A DNA stretch of 64,000 bases from Burkholderia cepacia (GCF_001039005.1 NZ_LDWR01000010.1:40104-104103), one strand, 5' to 3'. Counted from the stretch's first letter, positions 28,123 through 38,616 are shown. Translations and numbers: made by a program. Notes: generated from the sequence alone by a model not told the origin.

Positions 28123-29652
28123 ATGAACGCGAATCCGACGCCCCGTACGGGGCAAGACGTGCCGACGGTCAAGCTGCTGATCGACGGCGCCTTCGTCGAG
28201 TCCGCCACGAACGAGTGGCGCGACATCGTCAACCCGGCGACGCAGCAGGTGCTCGCGCGCGTGCCGTTCGCGACCGTCGCCGAAGTCGACGCGGCCGTGC
28301 AGGCCGCGCACGCCGCCTATGCGGCGTGGAAGAACACGCCGATCGCCGCGCGCATGCGCATCATGCTGAAGTTCCAGGATCTCGTGCGCACGAACCAGCA
28401 GCGCATCGCGAAGACGCTGACGGCCGAGCAGGGCAAGACGATTCCCGATGCCGAAGGCGACATCTTCCGCGGCCTCGAAGTGGTCGAGCACGCGTGTTCG
28501 ATCGGCTCGCTGCAGCTCGGCGAATTCGCGGAGAACGTCGCGGGCGGCGTCGACACCTACACGCTGCGCCAGCCGCTCGGCGTGTGCGCGGGCATCACGC
28601 CGTTCAACTTCCCCGCGATGATCCCGCTGTGGATGTTCCCGATGGCGATCGTGTGCGGCAACACGTTCGTGCTGAAGCCGTCCGAGCAGGATCCGATGTC
28701 GACGATGGAGCTCGTCGAGCTCGCGATCGAGGCCGGTGTACCCAAAGGTGTGCTGAACGTCGTGCACGGCGGCAAGGAAGTCGTCGACGCGATCTGCACG
28801 CATCCGCTCGTGAAGGCGATCTCGTTCGTTGGCTCGACCGCGGTCGGCACGCACGTGTACAACCTCGGCAGCGCGCACGGCAAGCGCGTGCAGTCGATGA
28901 TGGGCGCGAAGAATCATGCGGTGGTGCTGCCCGATGCGAACCGCGAGCAGACGATCAATGCGCTCGTCGGCGCCGGTTTCGGCGCGGCGGGGCAGCGTTG
29001 TATGGCGACGTCGGTCGCGGTGCTGGTGGGCGAAGCGCGCGACTGGCTGCCCGATCTCGTCGCGAAGGCGAAGCTTCTGAAGGTGAATGCGGGCGCGGAA
29101 ACCGGCACCGACGTCGGCCCGGTCGTGTCGAAGACCGCGAAGGAACGCATCCTGTCGCTGATCGAAGCGGGCGTGGAGGAAGGCGCGAAGCTCGAACTCG
29201 ACGGCCGGGGCGTGGCGGTGCCCGGCTACGAGCACGGCAATTTCATCGGCCCGACGATCTTCTCCGGCGTGAAGACCAGCATGTCGGTCTACACACATGA
29301 AATCTTCGGCCCGGTGCTGGTCGTGCTCGAAGCCGACACGCTCGACGACGCGATCGCGCTCGTCAACGCGAACCCGTTCGGCAACGGCGTGGGCCTGTTC
29401 ACGCAGAGCGGCGCGGCCGCGCGCAAGTTCCAGAGCGAGATCGACATCGGCCAGGTCGGTATCAACATCCCGATTCCGGTGCCCGTGCCGTTCTTCAGCT
29501 TCACGGGTTCGCGCGGTTCGAAGCTCGGCGATCTCGGCCCGTACGGCAAGCAGGTCGTGCAGTTCTACACGCAGACGAAGACGGTCACCGCGCGCTGGTT
29601 CGACGACGACACGACGGCCGGCCCGGTGAACACGACGATCCGGCTGCATTGA
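28123..29652 (+). CDS. mmsA: Methylmalonate-semialdehyde dehydrogenase (CoA-acylating)
   Basis: 509 aa, the usual length. ATG 28123 with AAGGAG upstream; the frame is open earlier. NAD-binding and catalytic blocks: [31 protein letters not shown], and the nucleophile Cys293 in GQRCMAT, the MmsA signature. Converts methylmalonate semialdehyde to propionyl-CoA, the last dedicated step of valine breakdown. Followed by mmsB 17 bp downstream. Confidence 0.95.
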   Translation: MNANPTPRTGQDVPTVKLLIDGAFVESATNEWRDIVNPATQQVLARVPFATVAEVDAAVQAAHAAYAAWKNTPIAARMRIMLKFQDLVRTNQQRIAKTLTAEQGKTIPDAEGDIFRGLEVVEHACSIGSLQLGEFAENVAGGVDTYTLRQPLGVCAGITPFNFPAMIPLWMFPMAIVCGNTFVLKPSEQDPMSTMELVELAIEAGVPKGVLNVVHGGKEVVDAICTHPLVKAISFVGSTAVGTHVYNLGSAHGKRVQSMMGAKNHAVVLPDANREQTINALVGAGFGAAGQRCMATSVAVLVGEARDWLPDLVAKAKLLKVNAGAETGTDVGPVVSKTAKERILSLIEAGVEEGAKLELDGRGVAVPGYEHGNFIGPTIFSGVKTSMSVYTHEIFGPVLVVLEADTLDDAIALVNANPFGNGVGLFTQSGAAARKFQSEIDIGQVGINIPIPVPVPFFSFTGSRGSKLGDLGPYGKQVVQFYTQTKTVTARWFDDDTTAGPVNTTIRLH

Positions 29653-29669
29653 GCCGGGAGGACACGAAC

Positions 29670-30569
29670 ATGAAAATCGGTTTTATCGGCCTCGGCCACA
29701 TGGGCGCGCCGATGGCGCTGAACCTGCTGAAAGCGGGCCATGAAGTGCACGCGTTCGACCTCAGCGCGGACGCATTGCGCGCGTTGCAGGACGCCGGCGC
29801 ACAGGTAGCGGCGTCGCCGCGCGACGCGGCATCGGGCGCAACGTTCGTGATCACGATGCTGCCGGCCGCGCCGCACGTGCGCTCGGTGCTGTCCGGCGAG
29901 AACGGCGTGCTGGCCGGCCTCGGCGCGGGCGCGACCGTGATCGATTCGAGCACGATCGACCCGGCGAGCGCGCAGGCGTTCGGCGCGCTGGTGCGCGAGC
30001 ACGGCGGCGCGTTCGTCGATGCGCCGGTATCGGGCGGCACCGGCGGCGCGGCGGCCGGCACGCTGACCTTCATGGTCGGCGGCAGCGATGCCGATTTCGA
30101 ACGCGTGAAGCCGGTGCTCGCGGGCATGGGCAAGAACATCGTCCATTGCGGCGCGACCGGCATGGGGCAGGTCGCGAAGGTCTGCAACAACCTCGTGCTC
30201 GGCATCTCGATGGCGGCCGTGTCGGAGGCGATGTCGCTCGGCGTCGCGCTCGGCATCGATCCGAAGGTGCTGGCCGGCATCGTCAACACGTCGACGGGCC
30301 GCTGCTGGAGCTCGGACACCTACAACCCGTATCCGGGCGTGATCGACACCGCGCCGTCGTCGCGCGGTTACTCGGGCGGCTTCGGCACCGACCTGATGCT
30401 GAAGGATCTCGGCCTCGCGAACGACGCCGCGAAGCAGGCGCGCCAGCCCGTCTATCTCGGCGCGCTCGCGCAGCAGCTGTACCAGACGATGAGCAGCCGC
30501 GGCGACGGGCAGCTCGATTTCTCGGCGGTGATCCGCCTGTACCAACCGGCAACGAAGAAGGACGCGTGA
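29670..30569 (+). CDS. mmsB: 3-hydroxyisobutyrate dehydrogenase
   Basis: 299 aa. ATG 29670 with GGGAGG upstream. N-terminal Rossmann motif GFIGLGHMGAPMALNL; substrate motif DAPVSGGTGGAAAGTL; catalytic Lys in the GQVAKVCNN segment. Oxidises 3-hydroxyisobutyrate to methylmalonate semialdehyde with NAD+, the substrate of MmsA. Its stop overlaps the next start by one base (TGATG). Confidence 0.95.
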   Translation: MKIGFIGLGHMGAPMALNLLKAGHEVHAFDLSADALRALQDAGAQVAASPRDAASGATFVITMLPAAPHVRSVLSGENGVLAGLGAGATVIDSSTIDPASAQAFGALVREHGGAFVDAPVSGGTGGAAAGTLTFMVGGSDADFERVKPVLAGMGKNIVHCGATGMGQVAKVCNNLVLGISMAAVSEAMSLGVALGIDPKVLAGIVNTSTGRCWSSDTYNPYPGVIDTAPSSRGYSGGFGTDLMLKDLGLANDAAKQARQPVYLGALAQQLYQTMSSRGDGQLDFSAVIRLYQPATKKDA

Positions 30570-31360
30570 TGATCGAACTGGACTACGTCGACGACGGCGC
30601 GATCGCGTGCGCGACGCTCAAGCGTCCGCCCGCGAACGCCTTTACCGCTGACGGCCTGCAGCAACTGCAGGAAACCGTCGCCGAACTGAATGCGAACCCG
30701 CGCGTGCGCGCGCTGGTGATCACCGGCGACGGCCCGAAGTTCTTCAGCGCGGGCGCCGACCTCAACACGTTCGCCGACGGCGATCGCGCGGTCGCGCGTG
30801 CGATGGCGTCGCGCTTCGGCGCGGCGTTCGAGGCGCTGCACGATGCACGCATCGTGACGATCGCGGCGATCAACGGTTATGCGATGGGCGGCGGCCTCGA
30901 ATGCGCGCTCGCGTGCGACCTGCGGATCGCCGAGACGCATGCGCAGATGGCGTTGCCCGAGCCGTCGGTCGGCCTTCTGCCGTGCGGGCTCGGCACGCAG
31001 ACGCTGCCTTGGCTCGTCGGCGAAGGCTGGGCGAAGAAGATCATCCTGACCGGTGCGCGCGTCGACGCGGCGACGGCGCTCAGGATTGGCCTCGTTGAGG
31101 ACGTGGTCGACAGCGGCGCGGCGCGCGACGCGGCGCTGGCGCTGGCGCGAAACGTCGCGCGGCAGAGCCCGCATGCGGTCGCATACAGCAAGGAACTGAT
31201 CGGCCTCGCGCGCCGCGGCGTGCCGCGCGGCGCGGCGCTCGCGGTCGAGCGCGAACGCTTCGTCGACCTGTTCGACACGAACGATCCGCGCGAAGGCGTG
31301 GCCGCGTTTCTCGGCAAGCGCGCGCCGCAGTGGAATACCGACGGAGAGCCGCAACGATGA
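30569..31360 (+). CDS. Enoyl-CoA hydratase/isomerase family protein
   Basis: 263 aa. Crotonase fold: FSAGADLNTFAD oxyanion motif, GYAMGGGLECALACD, and ALPEPSVGLLPCGLGTQTL where hydratases carry the Glu. Expected to hydrate methacrylyl-CoA to 3-hydroxyisobutyryl-CoA in this operon. ATGA overlap with the following gene; single-base overlap with mmsB. Confidence 0.88.
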   Translation: MIELDYVDDGAIACATLKRPPANAFTADGLQQLQETVAELNANPRVRALVITGDGPKFFSAGADLNTFADGDRAVARAMASRFGAAFEALHDARIVTIAAINGYAMGGGLECALACDLRIAETHAQMALPEPSVGLLPCGLGTQTLPWLVGEGWAKKIILTGARVDAATALRIGLVEDVVDSGAARDAALALARNVARQSPHAVAYSKELIGLARRGVPRGAALAVERERFVDLFDTNDPREGVAAFLGKRAPQWNTDGEPQR

Positions 31361-32496
31361 GCACGCCGGTCACGAATCCCGACGCGTTCGCGAAAGCCGC
31401 GCCCGAGGTGCTGTTCCGCGTGGTGAATCGCGTGGCGTTGATCACGCTGAACCGGCCGGCCGCGCTCAACGCGCTGTCGTACGCGATGATCGGCGAGCTG
31501 GCCGCGCTCCTCGAGCGCTGCCGTCATGACGACCAGATCGTCGCAGTCGTGCTGCGCGGCGCGGGCGAGAAGGGCTTCTGCGCGGGCGGCGACGTGCGCG
31601 CGCTGTACCGGATGGTCGCGCAGCGCGAGACCTGGCTGCCGTTTTTCGTCGACGAATACCGGCTCGACTATGCGATCCACACGTTCCCGAAGCCGGTGGT
31701 CGCGCTGATGGACGGCGTGACGATGGGCGGCGGCATGGGGCTCGCGCAAGGTGCAACGCTGCGGGTCGCGACCGAGCGCAGCAAGATCGCGATGCCCGAG
31801 ACGCGCATCGGTCTCGTGCCGGACGTCGGCGCGACGCATTTCCTGTCGCGCATGCCGGTCGAGATCGAACTGTACGTGGGGCTGACCGGCGCGATGCTGT
31901 CGGGGGCCGACGCGCTGAGCGCGAAGCTCGCGGATCTGTGCGTGCCGTCCGCGTGGCTCGACACGTTCGAGACGCGCATCGAGTCCGTCAAGTGGGACGG
32001 CGATGCGTTGCCGGCGCTGCGCAAGGTGTTCGAGCCGCCGTGCAACGTCGTGCCGCATGCGGCGCTCGACAGCCAGATGCCGTGGATCGTCCGTCATTTC
32101 GACAAGCGCTCGACCGTCGAGCGGATCGTCGCGGCGCTGACCCAGGACCTCGCACGCGACGAGCTGACGCGCGAGCACCGTCAATGGTTGCAGGCGACGC
32201 TCGATGCGCTGTCCGGCCACTCGCCGACGATGCTGTCCGTGACGCGCGAGGCGCTGCTGCGCGGCCGCCAGATGACGCTCGCCGAATCGTTCCGGATGGA
32301 GCTCGGCATCGTCGCGCGCGCGATCGAGGAGGGCGATTTCTGCGAGGGCGTGCGCGCGCATCTCGTCGACAAGGATCGCAAGCCGCGCTGGGCGCCCGCG
32401 TCGCTCGTCGAGGTGCGTGCCGAACGCGTGCGGCATTTCCTGACGTCGCCGTGGAAGTTGTTCGCGCATCCGCTCGTCGATCTCGGCGGGGCGTAA
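31357..32496 (+). CDS. 3-hydroxyisobutyryl-CoA hydrolase
   Basis: 379 aa, longer than hydratases and typical of HIBCH. GEKGFCAGGDVRALYRM and DGVTMGGGMGLAQGA oxyanion blocks, MPETRIGLVPDVGATHFLSR catalytic segment with Glu/Asp, and the C-terminal DKDRKPRWAPASL block diagnostic for HIBCH. Releases free 3-hydroxyisobutyrate for MmsB. Last gene of the operon. Confidence 0.92.
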   Translation: MSTPVTNPDAFAKAAPEVLFRVVNRVALITLNRPAALNALSYAMIGELAALLERCRHDDQIVAVVLRGAGEKGFCAGGDVRALYRMVAQRETWLPFFVDEYRLDYAIHTFPKPVVALMDGVTMGGGMGLAQGATLRVATERSKIAMPETRIGLVPDVGATHFLSRMPVEIELYVGLTGAMLSGADALSAKLADLCVPSAWLDTFETRIESVKWDGDALPALRKVFEPPCNVVPHAALDSQMPWIVRHFDKRSTVERIVAALTQDLARDELTREHRQWLQATLDALSGHSPTMLSVTREALLRGRQMTLAESFRMELGIVARAIEEGDFCEGVRAHLVDKDRKPRWAPASLVEVRAERVRHFLTSPWKLFAHPLVDLGGA

Positions 32497-32502
32497 TAAA
32501 CC

Positions 32503-32529
32503 GACGCGCCGTTCGGCGCGTCGATTTCA
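32503..32529. terminator. Shared intrinsic terminator between valine operon and LysR gene
   Basis: Perfect 8-bp stem GACGCGCC/GGCGCGTC with GTTC loop, seven bases after the hydrolase stop and next to the LysR stop. Downstream on the plus strand GATTTCATTTC, on the minus strand GGTTTATTA, so it can serve both. Confidence 0.65.
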
Positions 32530-33456
32530 TTTCATTGCACTGATGTCATCCCGGCGCTCGATCATCGGCGGCACCGCCTGCGCGAGCGCGTCGATCACGC
32601 AGCGCGTCTTGCGCGGCAGGTAACGCGTCTTCGGCCAGATTGCGTGGATGTCGCCTTCGCAGACGAAGCAGCGGTCGAGCACGACCGCCATCTCGCCGCG
32701 CTGCACGTAGTGATCGAGTAGCCAGCTCGGCAGCCATGCGATCCCGAACCCCGATGCGCCGGCCGCCGCGATCGCCTGCACGTCGTCGAAACTCAGCTGG
32801 TGCTGCATGTCGACGCGCACCGTCGAGCCGTCCGGCGCGCGCAGGTCCCACGGCTGCGGCACGCCCGAGCGTGAATACGCGATCGTCCGGTGGTTCTTCA
32901 GATCGTCGAGCGACTTCGGCATCCCGTAGCGCGCGAGATACGACGGCGCCGCGCCGAGGCTGCCGTATTGGGTGCCGAGCCGGCGCACCGTGAGGCTCGT
33001 GCTGTCCGCGAGCGTGCCGATCCGCACCGCGAGATCGATGCCTTCCTCGACGAGATCGACGAAGCGGTCGGTGATCGACACGTCGATCCGCAGGTGCGGA
33101 TAGGTGCGCGCGAGGTCGAGCACGATGGGCGTCACGCAGTGGTGCCCGAACGCGAGCGGCACGCTCAGCCGCAGCTTGCCGCGCGCCTCGTTGCGGCCGC
33201 AGTCGAGATCGGCTTCCGCCGCTTCCAGTTCCGACAGCGCGCGCACGCAGCGGTCGTAGTACGCCTGGCCGTCGTCGGTCAGGCTCTGGCTGCGCGTCGT
33301 GCGCTGCAGCAGCCGCGCGCCGAGCCGCTTCTCGAGCCGCGCGATCGCCTTGCCGACCGCCGAACGCGTCATGTCGAGCCGCCCCGCGGCGAGCGCGAAG
33401 CTGCCCGATTCCACCACCTGGACGAAGGTCGTCACGCCGTCGAGTCTGTCGGTCAT
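32527..33456 (-). CDS. LysR-family transcriptional regulator
   Basis: 309 aa from ATG 33456. N-terminal winged HTH (FVQVVESGSFALAAGRLDMTRSAVGKAIARLEKRLG) and a periplasmic-binding-like effector domain (about 90-300). Divergent from an MFS exporter, the usual regulator/exporter pair. Confidence 0.9.
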   Translation of the reverse strand: MTDRLDGVTTFVQVVESGSFALAAGRLDMTRSAVGKAIARLEKRLGARLLQRTTRSQSLTDDGQAYYDRCVRALSELEAAEADLDCGRNEARGKLRLSVPLAFGHHCVTPIVLDLARTYPHLRIDVSITDRFVDLVEEGIDLAVRIGTLADSTSLTVRRLGTQYGSLGAAPSYLARYGMPKSLDDLKNHRTIAYSRSGVPQPWDLRAPDGSTVRVDMQHQLSFDDVQAIAAAGASGFGIAWLPSWLLDHYVQRGEMAVVLDRCFVCEGDIHAIWPKTRYLPRKTRCVIDALAQAVPPMIERRDDISAMK

Positions 33457-33634
33457 CGCAAGTCTGCGCTGATTGGGTCCTGTGATTCCCCAGTTCCGAG
33501 AAATGCGTGCGTCAATGGGGAGGGAAATTCTCACTATAGTACCGATTCCCGTTCAGCGTGCGTTGCCGGCCGCACGCAACAAACCCCTCTCACTGGAGGC
33601 GCGCGGCCTGTCGCCGGGCCGCGGCGCAATACGC
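33457..33634. promoter_or_regulatory. Divergent LysR/MFS control region
   Basis: A -10-like TATAGT at 33535-33540 (plus strand) is flanked by GGGAA (from 33522) and TTCCC (ending 33550), an interrupted inverted repeat spanning the core promoter. Plausible LysR site; the -35 is weak. Confidence 0.35.
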
Positions 33635-35173
33635 ATGACGCTATCCGACTCCCGCAGGAATGCGGTCGCGCTCGCGGCTGTCTGTCTCACGTCGCTGATG
33701 TTCGGCCTCGAAATCTCGAGCGTGCCGGTGATCCTGCCGACGCTCGAACACGTGCTGCATGGCGATTTCAACAGCATGCAGTGGATCATGAACGCGTACA
33801 CGATCGCGTGCACGACGGTGCTGATGGCGGCCGGCACGCTCGCGGACCGGTTCGGCCGCAAGCGTGTGTACGTGATCGGCACCGTGCTGTTCGGCGCGAC
33901 GTCGCTGCTGTGCGGGCTCGCGCCGAACGTGCCGGTGCTCGTCGCGGGCCGGCTGCTGCAGGGCGCCAGCGGCGGCGCGATGCTGATCTGCCAGATTGCC
34001 GTGCTGTCGCACCAGTTCCGCGAGGGCCGCGAGCGCGGCCGCGCGTTCGGGATCTGGGGGATCGTGTTCGGGATCGGGCTCGGCTTCGGGCCGATCGTCG
34101 GCGGCGCGATCGTCGCGCTGGCAAGCTGGCCGTGGATGTTCCTCGTCCATGCGCCGCTCGCGGCGATCGCGCTCGTGCTGATCGGCGGCGCGGTGCAGGA
34201 ATCGCGCGATCCGCATGCGGGCACGCTCGACGTCGCGGGCATCGTCACGCTGTCGCTCGCGGTGCTCGGCCTGGCGTTCTATATCACGCAGAGCGCAGCG
34301 CTCGGGCTGACGAGCGCGGCCGGCCTCGGTGTGCTCGGCGCGACCGTGCTGGCGCTCGCGGGCTTCTTCGTCGCGGAACGCGCGAGCGCGCGGCCGATGT
34401 TCGACTTCTCGGTGTTCCGGATCCGCGCATTCACCGGCGCGATTTTCGGCTCGATGGGGATGAACTTCAGCTTCTGGCCGTTCATGATCTACCTGCCGAT
34501 CTGGTTCCAGGTCGCGCTCGGCTACGACAGCGTAACGGCCGGCCTCGCGCTGCTGGCGTATACGCTGCCGACGCTGGTCGCGCCGCCGTTCGGCGAACGG
34601 CTCGCGCTGCGCTACGGGCCGGGCGTCGTGATTCCGGGCGGGCTGTTCACGATCGCGGCCGGCTTCGCGCTGATGCGGCTCGGCAGCGCGGCCGATCACG
34701 CGAGCTGGCTCACGATGCTGCCCGGCTGCGTGATCGCCGGCATCGGGCTCGGGCTCACGAATACACCCGTCACCAACACGACGACGGGTGCGGTGCCGAG
34801 TTCGCGGGCCGGGATGGCATCGGGTATCGACATGAGCGCGCGGATGATCTCGCTCGCGCTGAATATCGCGGCGATGGGCTTCGTGCTGGTCGCGGGGATC
34901 GTCGCGAGCCTGAAGGCCGGTGTCGCGGGCACGATCGGCGACGCGGCGCTGCGCAGGCTCGCGCAAGAGATCGCGTCGGGCCGCACCGACGGGCTGCAGC
35001 AGATCGCGCCGGCGCTCGCGCAGGCCGACCCGACCGGCGCGGCGCTGCACGCGGCGCTCGTGCACGGGTTCGGCTGGGTGATGGTGTACGGCGCGGCGGG
35101 CGTGGCCGTGCTCGCGACCGCGAGTGCGGTGGCGTTCGCGCCGGCGCGGCGCGGGGCGGCCGTGTGCGAATGA
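33635..35173 (+). CDS. MFS transporter, EmrB/QacA (DHA2) family
   Basis: 512 aa, 14 predicted helices. ATG 33635; motif A as GTLADRFGRKRVYV, motif C-like GFGPIVGGAI. Proton-driven export of drugs or metabolites at the inner membrane. Controlled most likely by the divergent LysR protein. The C-terminus has a large loop (IASGRTDGLQQIAPALAQA) before the last helix. Confidence 0.88.
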   Translation: MTLSDSRRNAVALAAVCLTSLMFGLEISSVPVILPTLEHVLHGDFNSMQWIMNAYTIACTTVLMAAGTLADRFGRKRVYVIGTVLFGATSLLCGLAPNVPVLVAGRLLQGASGGAMLICQIAVLSHQFREGRERGRAFGIWGIVFGIGLGFGPIVGGAIVALASWPWMFLVHAPLAAIALVLIGGAVQESRDPHAGTLDVAGIVTLSLAVLGLAFYITQSAALGLTSAAGLGVLGATVLALAGFFVAERASARPMFDFSVFRIRAFTGAIFGSMGMNFSFWPFMIYLPIWFQVALGYDSVTAGLALLAYTLPTLVAPPFGERLALRYGPGVVIPGGLFTIAAGFALMRLGSAADHASWLTMLPGCVIAGIGLGLTNTPVTNTTTGAVPSSRAGMASGIDMSARMISLALNIAAMGFVLVAGIVASLKAGVAGTIGDAALRRLAQEIASGRTDGLQQIAPALAQADPTGAALHAALVHGFGWVMVYGAAGVAVLATASAVAFAPARRGAAVCE

Positions 35174-35203
35174 GGTGCCCTGGCCGGCGCGCTTGCCCGC
35201 CGG

Positions 35204-36577
35204 TCAGGACGTCCCGCCGCCGAGCGCGCGATAGAGCGTCATCTGGTTGTTGAGCCGGTTCAGGCGTGTCAGTTCGTCGGCGCTTTGCGCGTTCCTCAGT
35301 ACCTGCTGCTGGTCGAGCCACGGCTGCACAGCGGTCGCGCCGGCCGCGAACCGTGCGGCGGCCAGTTGCTCCGCGCGCTGCGCCTGCGCCAGCGACAGCG
35401 CGCGCTGCTCGGCCTCGCGTTCGAGCTGCACGCGCGCAGACAACGCATTCTCGACTTCCGCGAGCGCCGTGTAGAGCCGCTGACGGAACCCGACCACCGC
35501 TTCCTCGTATTGCGACTTCGACACCTTGATCTGCAGCTGCATCGTGTTCCACTGGATGAACGGCAAGGCGAGGCCGAGCCCGAGCGTGCCGACCGGATTC
35601 GCGAGCACGCGCTCGAGGCTCGTGCTCGTCGTGCCGGCGCTGCCGGTGAGCGTGAAGGTCGGGTAGAAGCTCGTGCGCGTCGCGTCGACCTGCGCGAGCG
35701 ATTCGCGCAGCCGGAATTCCGCCGCACGCAGGTCGGGGCGCCGGCCGAGCAGGCTGGCCGGCAGCCCGGCGGCCACTTCCGGCGGCGACGCGTCGGGCAG
35801 CGCCGCCGGTTCGGCGGCGAGCTGTTGCGGCGGCCGGTCGAACAGGATCGCGAGCGCGTGGCGGTTCTCGGTGCGCTGCTGGATCAGTTGCGTCTGCGCG
35901 GCGCGTTGCGCGGACAGGCTCTGTTCGGCCTGCGCGAGATCGAGCCCCGACACGGCGCCGGCCGTGTGACGCGACCGGACGATCGAGAGCGTGCGTGCCG
36001 CATACGCGATGTTTGCGTCGCCGAGTGCGATCTGCCGGTTCAGATAGCCGATCTGCCAGTACAGCGACGCCGTTGTGCCGATCAGCGACAACCGCGCGGC
36101 CTCGAGATCGGCGGCCGTCGCTTCGGCTTCCCAGCGCGCGGCGTCGCGCAGCGCGGCCAGCCGGCCCCACAGGTCGATTTCATAGCTCAGCGAACCGTTG
36201 ACGCCGCTCGACCGGCTCATCTGGTGCGTGTCGAGCGTGCGCGACACGGCGCCGTTCGCACCGAGCGATACGGTGGGCGTCAGGTTCGTATCGACGAGCC
36301 CGGCCTGCAGTTGCGCGCGATACACGCGGATCGCCGCGATCGACAGGTCGTTGTTGGCGCGCAGCGCGTCGTCGATCAGCCGGTCGAGTTGCGGATCGCC
36401 GAAGCTGCGCCACCAGTCGCGCGTCGTGACCGGTGCATCGGCCGCGACCGGCGCCGCCCAGTTCGCGGGCATCGCGACGGCGGGCAGCGGTGCGTGGCGG
36501 GCGCCCGTGCAGCCGGCCAGCAGCGCGGCGGCGCATGCGAATGCGCCGAGGCGGCGAAGCGGTGAGGAATGCGTCAT
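35204..36577 (-). CDS. NodT/OprM-family outer-membrane efflux lipoprotein
   Basis: 457 aa. Lipobox LLAGC (Cys22) for outer-membrane lipidation; two tandem OEP repeats with alpha-helical barrels and short beta segments (NNDLSIAAIRVYRAQLQAGL; RPDLRAAEFRLRESLAQVDA). Third part of a MacAB tripartite pump; starts 12 bp after macB with GGAG overlapping the macB end. Confidence 0.9.
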   Translation of the reverse strand: MTHSSPLRRLGAFACAAALLAGCTGARHAPLPAVAMPANWAAPVAADAPVTTRDWWRSFGDPQLDRLIDDALRANNDLSIAAIRVYRAQLQAGLVDTNLTPTVSLGANGAVSRTLDTHQMSRSSGVNGSLSYEIDLWGRLAALRDAARWEAEATAADLEAARLSLIGTTASLYWQIGYLNRQIALGDANIAYAARTLSIVRSRHTAGAVSGLDLAQAEQSLSAQRAAQTQLIQQRTENRHALAILFDRPPQQLAAEPAALPDASPPEVAAGLPASLLGRRPDLRAAEFRLRESLAQVDATRTSFYPTFTLTGSAGTTSTSLERVLANPVGTLGLGLALPFIQWNTMQLQIKVSKSQYEEAVVGFRQRLYTALAEVENALSARVQLEREAEQRALSLAQAQRAEQLAAARFAAGATAVQPWLDQQQVLRNAQSADELTRLNRLNNQMTLYRALGGGTS

Positions 36578-36589
36578 GGCAGGGCTCCG

Positions 36590-38614
36590 TCAGTCGCGCG
36601 CGAGCGCATCGATCGGATCGAGCCGCGACGCGTTGCGCGCGGGCATGAAGCCGAATATCACACCGGTGAGCGTCGAGCAGACGAACGCCGTCACGATCGC
36701 GCCGGCGGAGAACACCATCTTCCATTGCGCGACGAACATCGAGAACACGGCGCCGAGCCCGAACGACAACGCGATGCCGATCGTGCCGCCGAGCAGGCAG
36801 ACGAGCACGGCCTCGACGAGGAACTGCTGCAGGATGTCGGACTGGCGCGCGCCGACCGCCATCCGGATGCCGATTTCGCGCGTGCGCTCGGTGACCGACA
36901 CCAGCATGATGTTCATCACGCCGATCCCGCCGACGACGAGCGAGATCACGGCGATCAGCGACAGCAGCAGCGTCAGCGACTGGCCGGTTTTCTCGACGGT
37001 CTTGACCACGCTGTCCATGTTGTACGTGAAGAAGTCCTTGCGGCCGTGGCGCTGGGTCATCAGTTTCTCGAGGCTTTTCTCGGCGGCGGCGCTCGGCTGC
37101 CCGTCGCGCACGCGCACCGTGATGCTGTCGAGATAGCGCTGGCCGAACAGGCGCCCGCTCGCGGTCGTGTACGGCACCCACACGTTCAGGCTCTTCACGC
37201 TGCCGAACGCGCTCTTCTTGTCGGCCGTGACACCGATCACGACGCACGGCACGTTGTCGACCAGGATCACTTCGCCGACCGGATTGCGCGTCGCGCCGAA
37301 CAGCTTGCGGCGCGTGTTCTGGTCGATCACGGCGACCTGCGCCTGGCGGCGCACGGAGTCCTCGTCGAACGCGACGCCCAGCGCGAAACGCATCCCGCGC
37401 GCCTGGAAGAAGCGGTCGCCGACGCCGCTCACGAGCGCGTTGACGTCGATGTTGCGGTAGCGCAGCAGCAGCGTGCGCGACGTTTCGGGCGTCGCGCTGT
37501 CGACGTACGGCTGCTCGGTGAGCGCGGCGACGTCGGCGGGCACGAGCGTCTGGATCGTGTCGGCGCGGCTGTCGCCCCAGTCGGTGCCCGGATAGATGTT
37601 GATCGTGTTCGTGCCGATGCTGCCGATCTCGTCGAGCATGTAACGCTTCGCGCCTTCGCCGATCGCGACGATCGACACGACCGACGTGATGCCGATGATG
37701 ATGCCGAGCATCGTCAGCAGCGTGCGCAGCCGGTGCGACACGAGCGCGATCCACGCCATCCGGCAGGCTTCGGCGAAGCGGCCGGTGCCGGCCGCGAAAC
37801 GGCGCGTGCGCGCGCCGGTTTCGGCGTCGGCGGGCGGCGGTGTGTCGTAGCTTGCGCCTGCGGACGGCGTGCCGACCGTCGCTTCGTCCGCACCGATGCC
37901 GGCTTCCGCGAGGGCTTCCGCATAGTGGCGATTCGGCCGGTCGGCGACGATCTCGCCGTCGCTGATCTCGATGACGCGCCGCGCGTGGCGTGCAACGTCC
38001 TTGTCGTGCGTGACGATGACGATCGTATGGCCGAGCGCGTTCAGCTCGTGCAGGATGCGGATCACGTCCTGGCCGCTTTTCGTGTCGAGCGCGCCGGTCG
38101 GTTCGTCGGCGAGGATCACCTGGCCGCCGTTCATCAGCGCGCGCGCGATGCTCACGCGCTGCTGCTGGCCGCCGGACAGTTGCCCGGGCCGGTGGTGCGC
38201 GCGATCCGCGAGTCCGAGGCGCGCGAGCAGCTCGCGTGCGCGTTCGTGCCGCTGCGTGCGCGTGGTGCCCGCATAGATCGCGGGCATTTCGAGGTTCGCG
38301 ACCGCGTCGACGTGCGGCAGCAGGTGATAGCGCTGGAACACGAAACCGAAGTGCTCGCGGCGCAGCTGCGCGAGCTCGTCGCTGTCGAGCATGTGCGTGT
38401 CGCGTCCGCCGACCGTGTAGGTGCCTTCGCTCGGATGATCGAGGCAGCCGAGGATGTTCATCAGCGTCGACTTGCCGGAACCGGACGCGCCGACGATCGC
38501 GACGATCTCGCCCGCGTGGATCGACAGGTTGACGTTGTTCAGGACGACGACGTCCTTGTCGCCGGCCGGAAAGCGCCGCGTGACGCTCGAGAGTTTCAGC
38601 AGGGGCTGGCTCAT
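36590..38614 (-). CDS. macB: MacB-type ABC exporter, fused ATPase-permease
   Basis: 674 aa. N-terminal ATPase (residues 1-230: Walker A GASGSGKST, signature LSGGQQQRVSIARAL, Walker B VILADEPTGALD, H-loop THD), a variable linker (about 230-275), TM1 around 290, a large periplasmic domain, and three C-terminal helices (SLTLLLSLIAVISLVVGGIG). Exports macrolides, peptides, siderophores or haem-type compounds from the periplasm. Two bases separate it from macA. Confidence 0.92.
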   Translation of the reverse strand: MSQPLLKLSSVTRRFPAGDKDVVVLNNVNLSIHAGEIVAIVGASGSGKSTLMNILGCLDHPSEGTYTVGGRDTHMLDSDELAQLRREHFGFVFQRYHLLPHVDAVANLEMPAIYAGTTRTQRHERARELLARLGLADRAHHRPGQLSGGQQQRVSIARALMNGGQVILADEPTGALDTKSGQDVIRILHELNALGHTIVIVTHDKDVARHARRVIEISDGEIVADRPNRHYAEALAEAGIGADEATVGTPSAGASYDTPPPADAETGARTRRFAAGTGRFAEACRMAWIALVSHRLRTLLTMLGIIIGITSVVSIVAIGEGAKRYMLDEIGSIGTNTINIYPGTDWGDSRADTIQTLVPADVAALTEQPYVDSATPETSRTLLLRYRNIDVNALVSGVGDRFFQARGMRFALGVAFDEDSVRRQAQVAVIDQNTRRKLFGATRNPVGEVILVDNVPCVVIGVTADKKSAFGSVKSLNVWVPYTTASGRLFGQRYLDSITVRVRDGQPSAAAEKSLEKLMTQRHGRKDFFTYNMDSVVKTVEKTGQSLTLLLSLIAVISLVVGGIGVMNIMLVSVTERTREIGIRMAVGARQSDILQQFLVEAVLVCLLGGTIGIALSFGLGAVFSMFVAQWKMVFSAGAIVTAFVCSTLTGVIFGFMPARNASRLDPIDALARD

Positions 38615-38616
38615 CG

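Noticed and set aside
26163..28232. 689-codon frame on the minus strand
   Set aside because: Antisense to the acyl-CoA synthetase; no homology pattern.
32890..35253. 787-codon plus-strand frame
   Set aside because: Out of frame with the MFS gene and antisense to the LysR gene; Arg-rich shadow sequence.
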